Shown: positions 8,611 to 16,535 of the stretch, piece after piece
How the letters are laid out: each line of letters opens with the position of its first letter
How positions within the stretch are numbered: position 1 is the first letter of the stretch
DNA from: UBA4744 sp963707435
GTDB lineage: Bacteria > Actinomycetota > Acidimicrobiia > Spongiisociales > UBA4744
DNA: 64,000 nucleotides
NCBI GenBank assembly: GCA_963707435.1
Contig: CAVPPF010000002.1
Location: 496,001-560,000 of the forward strand
Direction: 5' to 3'
The notes under the pieces: generated by a model
Seen by the model: the letters and a program-made list of their open reading frames with translations, nothing else
What the model was told of the DNA's origin: nothing
Database searches by the model: none
Translations under genes and position numbers: made by a program

Positions 8611-8638
8611 GCACCGGCCGGGTTGTCCCGGCCGGTGC
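8611..8638. terminator. Bidirectional terminator hairpin
   Basis: GCACCGGCCGGG (8611-8622) pairs perfectly with CCCGGCCGGTGC (8627-8638) around a four-base TTGT loop. It lies between the converging whiB7 and sigma factor genes and can serve both. There is no clear T-run on either side. Confidence 0.7.
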
Positions 8639-8660
8639 ACGCATGAGTAATGCGGTCAGA

Positions 8661-9599
8661 TCAGAGAGCCAGCATGTTGCGAAGGGATCCTGGGCTGGCC
8701 GGATGGCGAAGCTTCGCAAGGGCTTTTGCTTCAATCTGGCGAATCCGTTCGCGGGTCAGCTCGAAGTGGCGGCCAACTTCGTCCAGCGTTCTTGGCACAC
8801 CACTATCCAGCCCGTACCGCATGACCAGAACGGTTCGTTCACGGTCGGTCAGACTGGCCAGAACCGATTCGAGGTCCTCTTTGCGCATTCCCAGTGCCAC
8901 CGTCTCAAACGGAGCGGTTGCATCAGTATCTTCGATGAAGTCTCCAAGGACTGCGTCCTCGTCGCCAACCGGCTCGAAAATGGACACGGGTTCCGGAGCG
9001 ACTTTGATGGCCTCGATCACCTTTTCGACGGAGATCGCGGAGAACTCGGCGATCTCCGCAGGTGTGGGAGTGCGCCCGAGGCGTTTCACCAGATAGTTCT
9101 CGGCCTGCCTCACCTGGCTGATGGTGTCCATCATGTGGACGGGGACGCGGATCGTCCGGCCCTTGTCGGCGATGGCGCGGGTGATGGCTTGACGAATCCA
9201 CCACGTCGCATACGTGGAGAACTTGAATCCTTTTCGGTATTCGAACTTCTCGACGGCTCTGATCAAGCCAAGGTTGCCTTCCTGGATCAGGTCCAGGAGG
9301 GAGAGTCCCGAGTTCGAGTAACGCTTGGCGATGGAAACCACGAGGCGCAGATTGGTTTGAATGAACTGGTGCCGGGCCTCTTGCCCGCGGCGGACGAGGG
9401 CGAGAAGCCTACGCCGCTGGGCATCGGTGTGGTCCGACTGGTCGAGAGCTTCCTTGGCCTGCTGGCCCTTCTCGATCGACTTGGCAAGCTCGACTTCATC
9501 GGCAGCAGTCAGCAATCGATAGGCGCCGATCTCGTCGAGGTATTGACGGATCGCGTCCTCTCGTGCTTCGGATTCTGCCGTCTTGCGGCGTGTCGCCAC
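8661..9599 (-). CDS. RpoD-like (group 1/2) RNA polymerase sigma factor
   Basis: The 312-residue product has region 1.2 (RQYLDEIGAYRLLTAADE), the region 2 core (GLIRAVEKFEYRKGFKFST, then YATWWIRQAITRAI), region 3, and region 4 with GLDSGVPRTLDEVGRHFELT and RERIRQIEAKAL. It lacks the acidic region 1.1, so it may be a SigB/Hrd-type group 2 factor or a short primary sigma. GTG 9599 follows GGAGGAG with 5 bases between. WhiB7-like proteins act through region 4 of such sigma factors, so the neighbouring whiB7 gene is suggestive. Confidence 0.9.
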   Translation of the reverse strand: MATRRKTAESEAREDAIRQYLDEIGAYRLLTAADEVELAKSIEKGQQAKEALDQSDHTDAQRRRLLALVRRGQEARHQFIQTNLRLVVSIAKRYSNSGLSLLDLIQEGNLGLIRAVEKFEYRKGFKFSTYATWWIRQAITRAIADKGRTIRVPVHMMDTISQVRQAENYLVKRLGRTPTPAEIAEFSAISVEKVIEAIKVAPEPVSIFEPVGDEDAVLGDFIEDTDATAPFETVALGMRKEDLESVLASLTDRERTVLVMRYGLDSGVPRTLDEVGRHFELTRERIRQIEAKALAKLRHPASPGSLRNMLAL

Positions 9600-9857
9600 T
9601 CGAGCTCCTCCAGACCGGTTTCAGGATGGTACCTACGCCGACGCTCGTACCCTGGCATTAAGGTCGACCTATTGACCCGATTCCTTGAGCGGTCCGCGAT
9701 ATCTATCGATGAAGCAGTGTTGACTCGCTCCTGGAGAGGCGCGGGAAGGCCGCAGCGAGCCGGGCGTCGGGCCGTTGGTGGGAGCCCCTGCGATGGTTGC
9801 CACCGTACGGCTCGCTCCGGTCAACGGTTGCTTCCTGGTACCCTTTCCAACCGTCCC

Positions 9858-9930
9858 GGGCGTTTAGCTCAGCTGGGAGAGCGCTGCCCTTACAAGGCAG
9901 AGGTCGGCGGTTCGAGCCCGTCAACGCCCA
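9858..9930 (+). tRNA. tRNA-Val (anticodon TAC)
   Basis: A full 73-base cloverleaf is present. The acceptor is GGGCGTT with AACGCCC, the D arm is GCTC AGCTGGGAGA GC, the anticodon stem CTGCC/GGCAG encloses loop CTTACAA with anticodon TAC, and the T arm carries GTTCGAGCC. CCA is not encoded. A degenerate copy lies 1.6 kb downstream. Confidence 0.97.
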
Positions 9931-9955
9931 CGGCAACTTGCCGCGCAAGTTCCTC

Positions 9956-9983
9956 GAGAAACCCTGCTCAGCGGGGGCTTCTC
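9956..9983 (+). terminator. Terminator hairpin of tRNA-Val
   Basis: GAGAAACCC (9956-9964) pairs imperfectly with GGGGGCTTCTC around loop TGCTCAGC, 26 bases after the tRNA. A better-paired version with the same loop follows the degenerate tRNA copy. Confidence 0.65.
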
Positions 9984-10173
9984 CGCGATTGGGGAGCTCG
10001 ATAGCGATGTGTTGGACACGCTCAGGACGCGATTTGCCTGTCGAGTGCTTCCTCGGCCGCCTGGAAGTGAAGGGCCCTGTCGGGTCTGCCCAAATAGGCT
10101 ACGTTGAACATGGCACCAGGGCTTGCCAGGGTCTTTGGCAAGGTGAAACGGGGATACGGCGAAACGGTTTCGA

Positions 10174-10545
10174 GTGCTTCTCGGGGTGGTGATCGTCGCG
10201 GCCGCCGTGACAGTAGTGGCGACTGGGTTCATCGGCTCTCCTTTGCCATTCGCCGATCATCCCGTTGACGTTCCGTTGAAGCTTGGCGATCGGACTGTGA
10301 CAGTCGAGGGTGGCAACGAGGCGTGCAATCTCTTGTCTCAGCGCGTCGGGTGGCGATGGCGGCTGATCGGTGCCACTAACACCGATGGCGAGTGGATCCC
10401 GGTCCATGGAGGTTCAGTGAAGGCTTTTTGCCGTCTGGGCTTGCGCCTCGGTGAGTGGTCCATACAGCTCCCAGAGCTTCCGTCCGGCACGTACCGAGTG
10501 TGCGTCATGGGCCCTGACTGCAGCGACCCGGTCCGCATTCCGTGA
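10174..10545 (+). CDS. Hypothetical secreted or membrane-anchored protein
   Basis: The 123-residue ORF begins with a hydrophobic segment (about residues 2-20) that would be a signal anchor, followed by a small extracytoplasmic domain with four Cys and the phrase LPSGTYRVCV, which resembles a small beta-sandwich. The GTG at 10174 is the only start before an in-frame stop at 10144-10146, and no good ribosome binding site is seen. The basic residues just upstream (AKRFR) hint that translation might begin earlier at a non-standard codon. It lies between the tRNA-Val gene and its degenerate copy. No family was recognised. Confidence 0.4.
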   Translation: MLLGVVIVAAAVTVVATGFIGSPLPFADHPVDVPLKLGDRTVTVEGGNEACNLLSQRVGWRWRLIGATNTDGEWIPVHGGSVKAFCRLGLRLGEWSIQLPELPSGTYRVCVMGPDCSDPVRIP

Positions 10546-10710
10546 CCCTGCGGGCGGCAGGGCAAACAAGCGGACCTAACACACGCCTGTCCCACGATCG
10601 GGCTTTCGTCACGTTGAGCGGAGGATGCCACGACCGTCTCAGATCGTCAGGTCGGGATCGATAACAGGCACACGCCCGAACCAGACCGATCCTCGCCCCG
10701 GAGTGCAAGG

Positions 10711-11121
10711 TCAGGGGCGCAGCTCGACGAAGCCGGCGGCTGCGAAGTCCTGGTCAAACGCAAGCGCTTCGCGAAGGCGGCGGTCCCGCATCACCTGAAA
10801 GCTGGTCGCATCGACGAACGAGTAGGCCCTTTCGTCGTGCTTCCGCAACCATGCCCACGCCTTTTCCTCTTGGTCGGCGGTGATCGGGTGGAGGGCGAGT
10901 TTGGACTGCTGTTGGAGAGCGTCGATCCGGTCGAGGAAGGCGAGCGCAGTTCGATGACCGTCCTTGCGGCAGAGAAACGTCCAGGTTTCTCCGACAATGA
11001 GATTGGTGGTGAGCGCCTGTTCGGTAGGCCCGAGATGGGCGAGCATGGCCAAGGCGTCGGAATGTCGTTGGTCGCCGGGGAGGGACCAGGCCACCCACCA
11101 GCTGGTGTCGGCGAACTTCAC
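10711..11121 (-). CDS. PIN-domain ribonuclease toxin (VapC-like)
   Basis: The 136-residue product shows the PIN acidic residues: Asp5 in KFADTSWW, Glu45 in LIVGETWTF, Asp104 in SFVDATS and Asp123/Asp125 near the C-terminus. Such toxins cleave tRNA or rRNA. The GTG start at 11121 overlaps the antitoxin stop as GTGA, so the pair is translationally coupled in the usual antitoxin-first order. The longer upstream frame would overlap the antitoxin and is not used. Confidence 0.8.
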   Translation of the reverse strand: MKFADTSWWVAWSLPGDQRHSDALAMLAHLGPTEQALTTNLIVGETWTFLCRKDGHRTALAFLDRIDALQQQSKLALHPITADQEEKAWAWLRKHDERAYSFVDATSFQVMRDRRLREALAFDQDFAAAGFVELRP

Positions 11122-11348
11122 GAGTCGTAGACCACCCGGTCGATCTCGCCCGGTTCTGCCGTGGCCTCCTTGCTCGCGAAGCCGGCTAGCTCGTGCCACA
11201 GATCTTCTGCCGGTTGGGTGTCTTGGTTGGGGAGGAGGGTTGCCAGCCCGCGGCGGATCAGCTCCGACTTGGAGATGCCTTGGCGTTTCGCTTCGGCTGC
11301 TGCTGCGGCGTCGAGTTCTTCGGGGATGGTGATGGCGATGGTCTTCAT
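11118..11348 (-). CDS. Ribbon-helix-helix (CopG-type) antitoxin
   Basis: The 76-residue product starts with the beta-strand and helices typical of CopG/RHH proteins (MKTIAITIPEELDAAAAAEA, then GISKSELIRRGL). The C-terminal half should wrap the PIN toxin. The ATG at 11348 lies six bases after a perfect TATAAT, so the mRNA is probably leaderless; ATG 11363 upstream would place the start before that -10 box. RHH antitoxins repress their own promoter. Confidence 0.8.
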   Translation of the reverse strand: MKTIAITIPEELDAAAAAEAKRQGISKSELIRRGLATLLPNQDTQPAEDLWHELAGFASKEATAEPGEIDRVVYDS

Positions 11349-11354
11349 GTGGTC

Positions 11355-11360
11355 ATTATA
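11355..11360 (-). promoter_or_regulatory. -10 box of the toxin-antitoxin operon
   Basis: TATAAT on the minus strand is six bases from the antitoxin ATG. The transcript would begin at or within a base or two of the start codon, which makes the message leaderless. No convincing -35 is visible. Confidence 0.55.
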
Positions 11361-11512
11361 CATAGCCAATGTTACGTTGCCTACATAGTCTTCCGGTTTC
11401 GTATTTCGTGTGAAAGGGTTCGGCAGGACGCGAATAGGACGCGGTTTGTCGCAAAACGACGAAAACCTACCAACACTAATGAAACACAAAACCCCAGGCA
11501 GACACCATATGC

Positions 11513-11592
11513 GGGCGTTGTGCCAGGTCGCCAAAACCCCCTGATTTGCCTTTACAGGGCAGAGGTCGGCCGTTCGAGCCCGTCAACGCCCA
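11513..11592 (+). pseudogene. Degenerate tRNA-Val copy (possible attachment-site remnant)
   Basis: From 11547 to 11592 the sequence closely matches the anticodon arm through the 3' end of tRNA-Val at 9858. It keeps loop TTTACAG with a TAC anticodon and the acceptor strand AACGCCC. A GGGCGTT at 11513-11519 could pair as the 5' acceptor strand. The D arm is absent or unrecognisable, the total is 80 bases instead of 73, and the T stem has a mismatch. A tRNA 3'-half repeat is the usual mark of site-specific integration. Confidence 0.65.
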
Positions 11593-11682
11593 CGCCGGTC
11601 GCTTCGCGACCTGACGGAGATTCCTCCGGAAACTCTCGGATTCGAGCGTTGTTGGAGTGTTGCCGCGATGCGCGGCGCTAGG

Positions 11683-11709
11683 AGAAACCCCTGCTCAGCG
11701 GGGGTTTCT
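11683..11709 (+). terminator. Hairpin after the tRNA-Val relict
   Basis: AGAAACCCC (11683-11691) pairs perfectly with GGGGTTTCT (11701-11709) around TGCTCAGCG. It has the same loop core as the hairpin after the intact tRNA-Val gene, but a better stem. Confidence 0.65.
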
Positions 11710-11775
11710 GGGTGTCTACAGTCCGCATCGAGATTGGGCTTGGGATCGTCTGGGTCCGTCACAGACTGAGTCCGC

Positions 11776-11903
11776 GCCTCACCGTCGCGCTTGTTCTGGA
11801 GCCAGAAAACGCCTACGACCGGAACGCCATCGCTGTCTACGCCACCAACAGCGGCCGAGGCCGGCCAGCCCGAAAAGTCGGCTAGATCAATCGCGACGAC
11901 GCA
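11776..11903 (+). pseudogene. HIRAN-domain fragment with frameshift and stop
   Basis: The first frame reads LTVALVLEPENAYD. After a one-base loss at about 11820 the next frame continues RNAIAVYATNSG and then RKVG, a TAG stop, and INRDDA. Together these match the HIRAN core (EPxNxYDxNAIAVY ... VGYLxRxDA), a small DNA-end-binding domain. The stop sits where HIRAN proteins have Tyr or Leu. No start codon or complete gene is present, so this is a remnant. Confidence 0.55.
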
Positions 11904-11912
11904 AGCCCGGTG

Positions 11913-12620
11913 TCAGGAACAGAAGCCGTCGAGGTCCAGCGGCGGGGCGCCGGCGCTTGCGTCGGACTGGCTCGTCAACCCAACCACGATGCCTGGCTCG
12001 GCCAGTGCCTCGAGAGTTCCGAACAGGATCCCTGCCCCATCGGAGGGAATCAGCGTCACGTAGAACAGGACCTCCTGGCAAACCCGCGCCTCGACAAGTG
12101 GGTCGGTGGTCAGCGTCGGGAAGCCCTCGCAGGTCCCGGTGGTGGGTGCGTTCGACACGAACTCGAAACCGTTCTGAGTCAGGAGTGATGCTCCTGGGCA
12201 CAGTTCTTCGGTCGTCTCGAGCCCAACGAACGCGGCGACATACCGCTCGTTGTAGGTGTACCAACTGACCTCCACTTGACCTGGCTGCGCAGGCAATTCG
12301 GAGTCATCGAAGGGCAACGGTCCAGTCGCCAGGTCCGCTTTGTAGGTGTTCTCCGGTGTGTCGCCAAGTATCGCACCCACTGGACTCGCCGGCAGCGTTG
12401 TCACCTTGGTAGCGGTGGTAGTGGTTGCTTCGGTGGTCGTCGTGGTCGGTTCAGTCGTGGTCGTGGTTGCCTCGGTCGTCGCGGCCGGTTCCGCCGGACC
12501 GGTCGTGGTGTTTGATCCTTCGCTGCTGCAGCCGGCGAGCGCCAGGCTCAGCACTGCTACGGCGATGGCGGACCGACTCGCAATCGGGCGCGAAGAAATG
12601 CGGCGGTGCTTGTTGAACAA
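11913..12620 (-). CDS. Lipoprotein with Thr-rich linker
   Basis: The 235-residue product has a lipoprotein signal with lipobox LALAGC (Cys31). A long Thr/Glu/Ala-rich linker (about 36-75) follows, and then a globular domain with three Cys and no recognised family. The best start is TTG 12620, which follows AAGGGAGG with 5 bases between. The ATG at 12656 has no site and adds a charged stretch before the signal peptide. The linker would hold the domain away from the membrane. It stands alone next to the HIRAN fragment. Confidence 0.7.
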   Translation of the reverse strand: MFNKHRRISSRPIASRSAIAVAVLSLALAGCSSEGSNTTTGPAEPAATTEATTTTTEPTTTTTEATTTTATKVTTLPASPVGAILGDTPENTYKADLATGPLPFDDSELPAQPGQVEVSWYTYNERYVAAFVGLETTEELCPGASLLTQNGFEFVSNAPTTGTCEGFPTLTTDPLVEARVCQEVLFYVTLIPSDGAGILFGTLEALAEPGIVVGLTSQSDASAGAPPLDLDGFCS

Positions 12621-12835
12621 TTCAACCTCCCTTTCCGCACTCGATCCTATCCGCATGGAGCAGCCTTCGTCGGTTGGTGGCTTTGTGCCGATTGTCGCAA
12701 GAATCGCCAGCGTCGCTTCGCCCAGCGGAGGTCCTGTCGTCTCCGGCGGCGGCGCCAGACTGTGCGCAGCCACTTGACTGTAAGGAGCGGTCGGAGCCGG
12801 TTCGTATCGGCGGGCCGCCGACGTGAGGAGGAACC

Positions 12836-13189
12836 ATGGGCGATCACCTGAGGCTGGTGGGAGCAGCCCTGGAAGCGCTGGATGCAGCGACCCTCGTGGA
12901 TCTCTACATCGACGGTTTTGTCTTTGAGGACGTGGCCGCCGGTGCAACCATCGGCACGCGGGATGAGCCGGCGGACTACTTCGAGAACCTGGTTTCCATG
13001 CCCGATGCTCGGTTCAGCGAGGTGGGATTCTTCCAGTGCGAGCATCGAGGAGCGAGCACCTGGCTCTCGTCCGGGACGAATCGAGACGGAGTTGCCTTCT
13101 CGGTGAGAGGTGCGTCAGCCCTCGAACTAGCTGATGCGGGCATACAGCGGGGAACGATCTTCTACGATCCTCGGCCGGCTCTCGGCTAG
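12836..13189 (+). CDS. SnoaL-like (NTF2 superfamily) protein
   Basis: The 117-residue product fits the SnoaL/NTF2-like fold in length and pattern: an N-terminal helix with ALDAATLVDLYIDGFVFED, a GTRDE loop, then strands ending in RGASALELADAGIQRGTIFYD. Such domains are small-molecule isomerases or cyclases, or binding modules. ATG 12836 follows GAGGAGG with 5 bases between. No operon partner indicates a substrate. Confidence 0.65.
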   Translation: MGDHLRLVGAALEALDAATLVDLYIDGFVFEDVAAGATIGTRDEPADYFENLVSMPDARFSEVGFFQCEHRGASTWLSSGTNRDGVAFSVRGASALELADAGIQRGTIFYDPRPALG

Positions 13190-13252
13190 GAAAACCAGGC
13201 CGATCAAGGTCGTCTGCGGCGTTCCCGGACGTCTCGCGTTAGGGTTCATGCA

Positions 13253-14128
13253 ATGGCGGACCAGAACAGAAGATCACTCATCGGGATTGTCGTCAGCCTG
13301 GCGATTGGCGCGCTCGTCGTGCTGGCCGGAAGTGACGGCAGCACCAAGGTTGGCTCGATTGCAGTCTTTGCCGTCTGCGGAATCCTCGCCTACGTCATCA
13401 ATTGGGTGGTCTTTGTGCCCTCGAACCGGGCAAAGACGGAGCACTATTTCGATCTCACCGGCAGCGCAACGTATGTCACCGTCACCGCCGTTGCCTTGTT
13501 CCTGAGCGACAACCTCGACGCACGCGCGATCATCGTCGCCACCATGGTTCTGATCTGGGCACTCCGACTCGGTTCGTTCCTCTTCCGTCGAGTGCGGCGC
13601 GATGGACGCGATGGACGCTTCGACCGCATCAAAACGGATCCCCTCCGGTTCTTCATGACGTGGACTCTGCAAGGCCTATGGGTTCTGCTAACGCTTGCCT
13701 GTGCCTTGGCGATCATCACCGGCAGCGAACGTAGCTCGATCGGGTGGGTCGCGATCGTCGGCATCGTCACCTGGATCGTCGGATTTGCCGTCGAAGTCAT
13801 CGCCGACCAGCAGAAGTCGGTTTTCAAGAAGGACCCGGCCAACCAGGGCCGCTTCATAACAACCGGGCTCTGGGCCTGGTCGCGCCACCCCAATTACTTC
13901 GGTGAGATCGTGCTCTGGACCGGGATCGCCATCATGGCCCTTCCGGTTCTGTCGGGTTGGCGTTGGGTCACCTTGATCTCGCCGGTGTTCGTGATCCTGC
14001 TCCTCACGCGGGTGAGCGGCATACCGATGCTCGAGACCCGGGCTCAGGAACGCTGGGGTGATGACGAGGAGTTCCAGACCTACACTCGCGAAACGCCGGT
14101 ACTGATTCCCCGTCCCCCTCGCCGATAG
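13253..14128 (+). CDS. DUF1295 / steroid 5-alpha-reductase-like membrane protein
   Basis: The 291-residue product has about six to seven membrane segments and the family signatures DGRFDRIK, GLWAWSRHPNYFGEI and GIPMLETRAQERWG. Members reduce or methylate lipid substrates. The start is ATG 13253; a TAGGGT hexamer lies 7 bases upstream and no Shine-Dalgarno is seen, so the message may be leaderless. It is a single gene between the SnoaL-like and CapA genes. Confidence 0.85.
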   Translation: MADQNRRSLIGIVVSLAIGALVVLAGSDGSTKVGSIAVFAVCGILAYVINWVVFVPSNRAKTEHYFDLTGSATYVTVTAVALFLSDNLDARAIIVATMVLIWALRLGSFLFRRVRRDGRDGRFDRIKTDPLRFFMTWTLQGLWVLLTLACALAIITGSERSSIGWVAIVGIVTWIVGFAVEVIADQQKSVFKKDPANQGRFITTGLWAWSRHPNYFGEIVLWTGIAIMALPVLSGWRWVTLISPVFVILLLTRVSGIPMLETRAQERWGDDEEFQTYTRETPVLIPRPPRR

Positions 14129-14182
14129 CCTGAGTAGCTCGACACAGATTTGCCGGCCCGAGAACCGGTCCTACGAACGACG

Positions 14183-15292
14183 ATGAGACCCGTGCCGATC
14201 ACCAAGACCCTCAAGAACAAGCGATCCGCTGCGACGGTCCTAGCTGTATGTTTGCTGCTCTCCGCCTGCGCTGTTGGAGCGACCGCGAACGCACCGGGTA
14301 CTGCTCCTGCACCCACAACACCCATGGCGACTTCCACCACGGTTCCGAGCACGACGGAGGTCCCAACCACCTCGACCACCGCTGCGTCCACTACCACCAC
14401 GGAACCGCCCAAGGGGCGTCTGGTGATCAGCGGTGTTGGCGACACCAACGTGGATCCCAACTACATCGCAGCGTTCCGAACTCGAGGCTACGAGGACGTC
14501 TTCGGGGGTCTCCAGGACATGTTCTTGCAGGATGACCTCACCATCGTCAACCTCGAGTGTGCGGCTGCAACCACCGGCCGGCCGGTGAAGACGATCTTCA
14601 ATTTCAACTGCGACGTGGGAGCCCTCCCCGTTCTGCGAGCGGGCGGAGTCGAAGTGGCCAACCTCGCCAACAACCACAGCGGCGACTACGGACCGGACGC
14701 TCTCGTCGAGACCCGTGCCAATGTGGCAGCCGCCGGAATACTTCCGGTCGGGATTGGAGCCAATAGCGTCGAAGCGCTTCAACCGGCCATCCTGGAGGTC
14801 AAAGGCTGGCGGATTGCCGTCCTCGGGTTTGGCGGCATCATCCCCTGGGGCTCCTGGGTGGCCGGGGAGGACAATCCCGGGATGGCGAGCGGCGATGACA
14901 CCGACACAATGGTGGCTGCGGTGAAAGCTGCCGACGAGGTCGCCGATTTGGTGTTCGTGTCCGTGCACTGGGGAGTCGAGCTGGACACGGCTCCCCGTCA
15001 AGACGACATCGAACGGGCTCACGCGATGATCGACGCCGGGGCCGACGGCATATTCGGGCACCATCCCCACCGACTTCAACCGCTCGAGTTCTACAAAGAC
15101 AGACCGATTGCCTGGAGCCTCGGCAACTTCGTGTGGCCGCGCTTGTCCGATGCAGGAGCTACTACCGCCGTTGCTCAGTTCATCGTCGAACCCGACGGGA
15201 CTATCTCCGCCTGTCTGGTCCCCACCTTCATTGAAAGCGACGGTCACCCGGTTGTCCAGGTCGACTACCAGGGTTTCTGCGTCTGGGATTGA
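14183..15292 (+). CDS. CapA-family lipoprotein (metallophosphatase fold)
   Basis: The 369-residue product has a lipobox LLSAC (Cys29), a Thr/Pro-rich linker to about residue 80, and a CapA domain. That domain shows GVGDTNVDP, a NLECAA motif, ANNHSGDYG, VSVHWGVEL, GHHPHRLQPLE and AWSLGNFVW, with the His and Asp residues of the metal site. CapA proteins take part in poly-gamma-glutamate capsule or other cell-surface polymer handling. ATG 14183 is chosen because it begins the signal peptide directly; the GTG at 14150 adds an unlikely leader. No other cap genes are near. Confidence 0.85.
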   Translation: MRPVPITKTLKNKRSAATVLAVCLLLSACAVGATANAPGTAPAPTTPMATSTTVPSTTEVPTTSTTAASTTTTEPPKGRLVISGVGDTNVDPNYIAAFRTRGYEDVFGGLQDMFLQDDLTIVNLECAAATTGRPVKTIFNFNCDVGALPVLRAGGVEVANLANNHSGDYGPDALVETRANVAAAGILPVGIGANSVEALQPAILEVKGWRIAVLGFGGIIPWGSWVAGEDNPGMASGDDTDTMVAAVKAADEVADLVFVSVHWGVELDTAPRQDDIERAHAMIDAGADGIFGHHPHRLQPLEFYKDRPIAWSLGNFVWPRLSDAGATTAVAQFIVEPDGTISACLVPTFIESDGHPVVQVDYQGFCVWD

Positions 15293-15337
15293 ACAGCCCG
15301 GGCATCTCGTGAATCGGTATCCGCCCGATGGATTCGG

Positions 15338-16495
15338 TCAGAAGCGATCGGAGAAGATCATGCGCAGATCCCAATTCGCGAGGTCGAGGAGCTGAGAGCC
15401 TCCGATAGCCCAGGTGCCGGGCCCGCCATCGGCGAGGCTCTGCACGATCAAACCACCTCGTCGAGCCATCGGACTGGAGCGGTCGGGTTCGAACCCCGCC
15501 TGGTCCAGGCGCCTACGGATTTCGGCCGGAACGGTCGCCCCCCACGCGCCGACTCTGGCGGGATTGCCGCCCAGGATCGACACGTCGAGGAGATCGCCGA
15601 CGCCGGCCGGGTCGCCCGCCCAGTCGACTACATGGATTGGCTTGTCGGCGTCCGTGCCGTGCAGCACGAGGAATGCCTGCGGTTGGTCACCGCCCAGGAA
15701 AACGAACCGGTAGGTGGCGAGAGGGTTTCGATATCTCCACGCGTAGTAGGTCTCGTCCCGCACGTGACGAATGGCTGTGGCGCGATCGAACTGCGTGACC
15801 AGTTGTTCCATGATGCCGGGCCGGGGCAGGTCGGTTACCTGGACCGGCCTCGAGCCGGGGAGTGCGTCGGTCCGGTCGAAATCCACAAACGGGCTTTTCG
15901 CGAGGACTTCGCGTCGCAGGTCTCTCAGGTTTCTGACCGTGCTCCGAACCAGGGTTGAGTTCTTGACAGCGCCGACGAGTCGGCGGCTGCGGGTGCCGGC
16001 TCCTATCTGCTGCAGTGTCGGCTGTTTCGGTTGGATCGGATCCCGGGTCCGGAGAAGAGGATCGTACGAACCAACCTTTTTCCATCCCATCGTCATGATC
16101 GACGTCACGTAGTTGGCGGGTGTCGCGCTCATGTTGATCACGTACTGGAAACCACGCCGCTTCAGATCAGCAACGGCGAAGCCGGTGAGGTCGGCGAAGA
16201 GTCCCTGATCGCGATACTCGGCCGCGATCCCGCTGTCGGCGGCGCAGGGCAGGACTACGTGGCCGTCCATGCCGGGCGCCAGCCAGCCGGTCCCGTACAT
16301 GCCGCGCATTCCGACGACGCGATCGCCTGCCAACGCGACGTAGATCAACGGATCGGCGAGGTAGGGGTTTTGCAGGTACTTCCACTCGAGGTAGGCACGG
16401 TTCGAGGAGCGTGACCTGCCCCAGAGACTTCTGCGGAGATCGGCAACCGAGTCCAGCATCCCCGGCTCGAAGATCTCCAACCGGTAGCGGCTCAT
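15338..16495 (-). CDS. GNAT-family acyltransferase
   Basis: The 385-residue product has an N-terminal GNAT-like region: LWGRSRSSNRAYLEWKY, then a strand with VVGMRG and an AAEYRDQGLFADLTG segment resembling the acetyl-CoA pyrophosphate loop. A second half may be a degenerate GNAT repeat. Size and pattern resemble acyltransferases found in natural-product or surface-glycan clusters. It is the last gene of the fkb-like cassette, 40 bases after the FkbH gene, so it may use the ACP-bound acyl group made there. The substrate is unknown. Confidence 0.6.
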   Translation of the reverse strand: MSRYRLEIFEPGMLDSVADLRRSLWGRSRSSNRAYLEWKYLQNPYLADPLIYVALAGDRVVGMRGMYGTGWLAPGMDGHVVLPCAADSGIAAEYRDQGLFADLTGFAVADLKRRGFQYVINMSATPANYVTSIMTMGWKKVGSYDPLLRTRDPIQPKQPTLQQIGAGTRSRRLVGAVKNSTLVRSTVRNLRDLRREVLAKSPFVDFDRTDALPGSRPVQVTDLPRPGIMEQLVTQFDRATAIRHVRDETYYAWRYRNPLATYRFVFLGGDQPQAFLVLHGTDADKPIHVVDWAGDPAGVGDLLDVSILGGNPARVGAWGATVPAEIRRRLDQAGFEPDRSSPMARRGGLIVQSLADGGPGTWAIGGSQLLDLANWDLRMIFSDRF

Positions 16496-16535
16496 GCGCT
16501 ACCGAGGCTGCCGTGCTCCGGCAAGAGCGAAAGCA

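Noticed and set aside
9703..9948. Minus-strand ORF of 81 codons across the tRNA-Val gene
   Set aside because: Its N-terminal half is the reverse translation of the tRNA, a familiar spurious protein; the plus-strand frame there is equally spurious.
8643..10004. 453-codon plus-strand ORF opposite the sigma factor and through the tRNA
   Set aside because: It runs antisense to conserved sigma regions and across a tRNA gene, so it cannot be a real protein.
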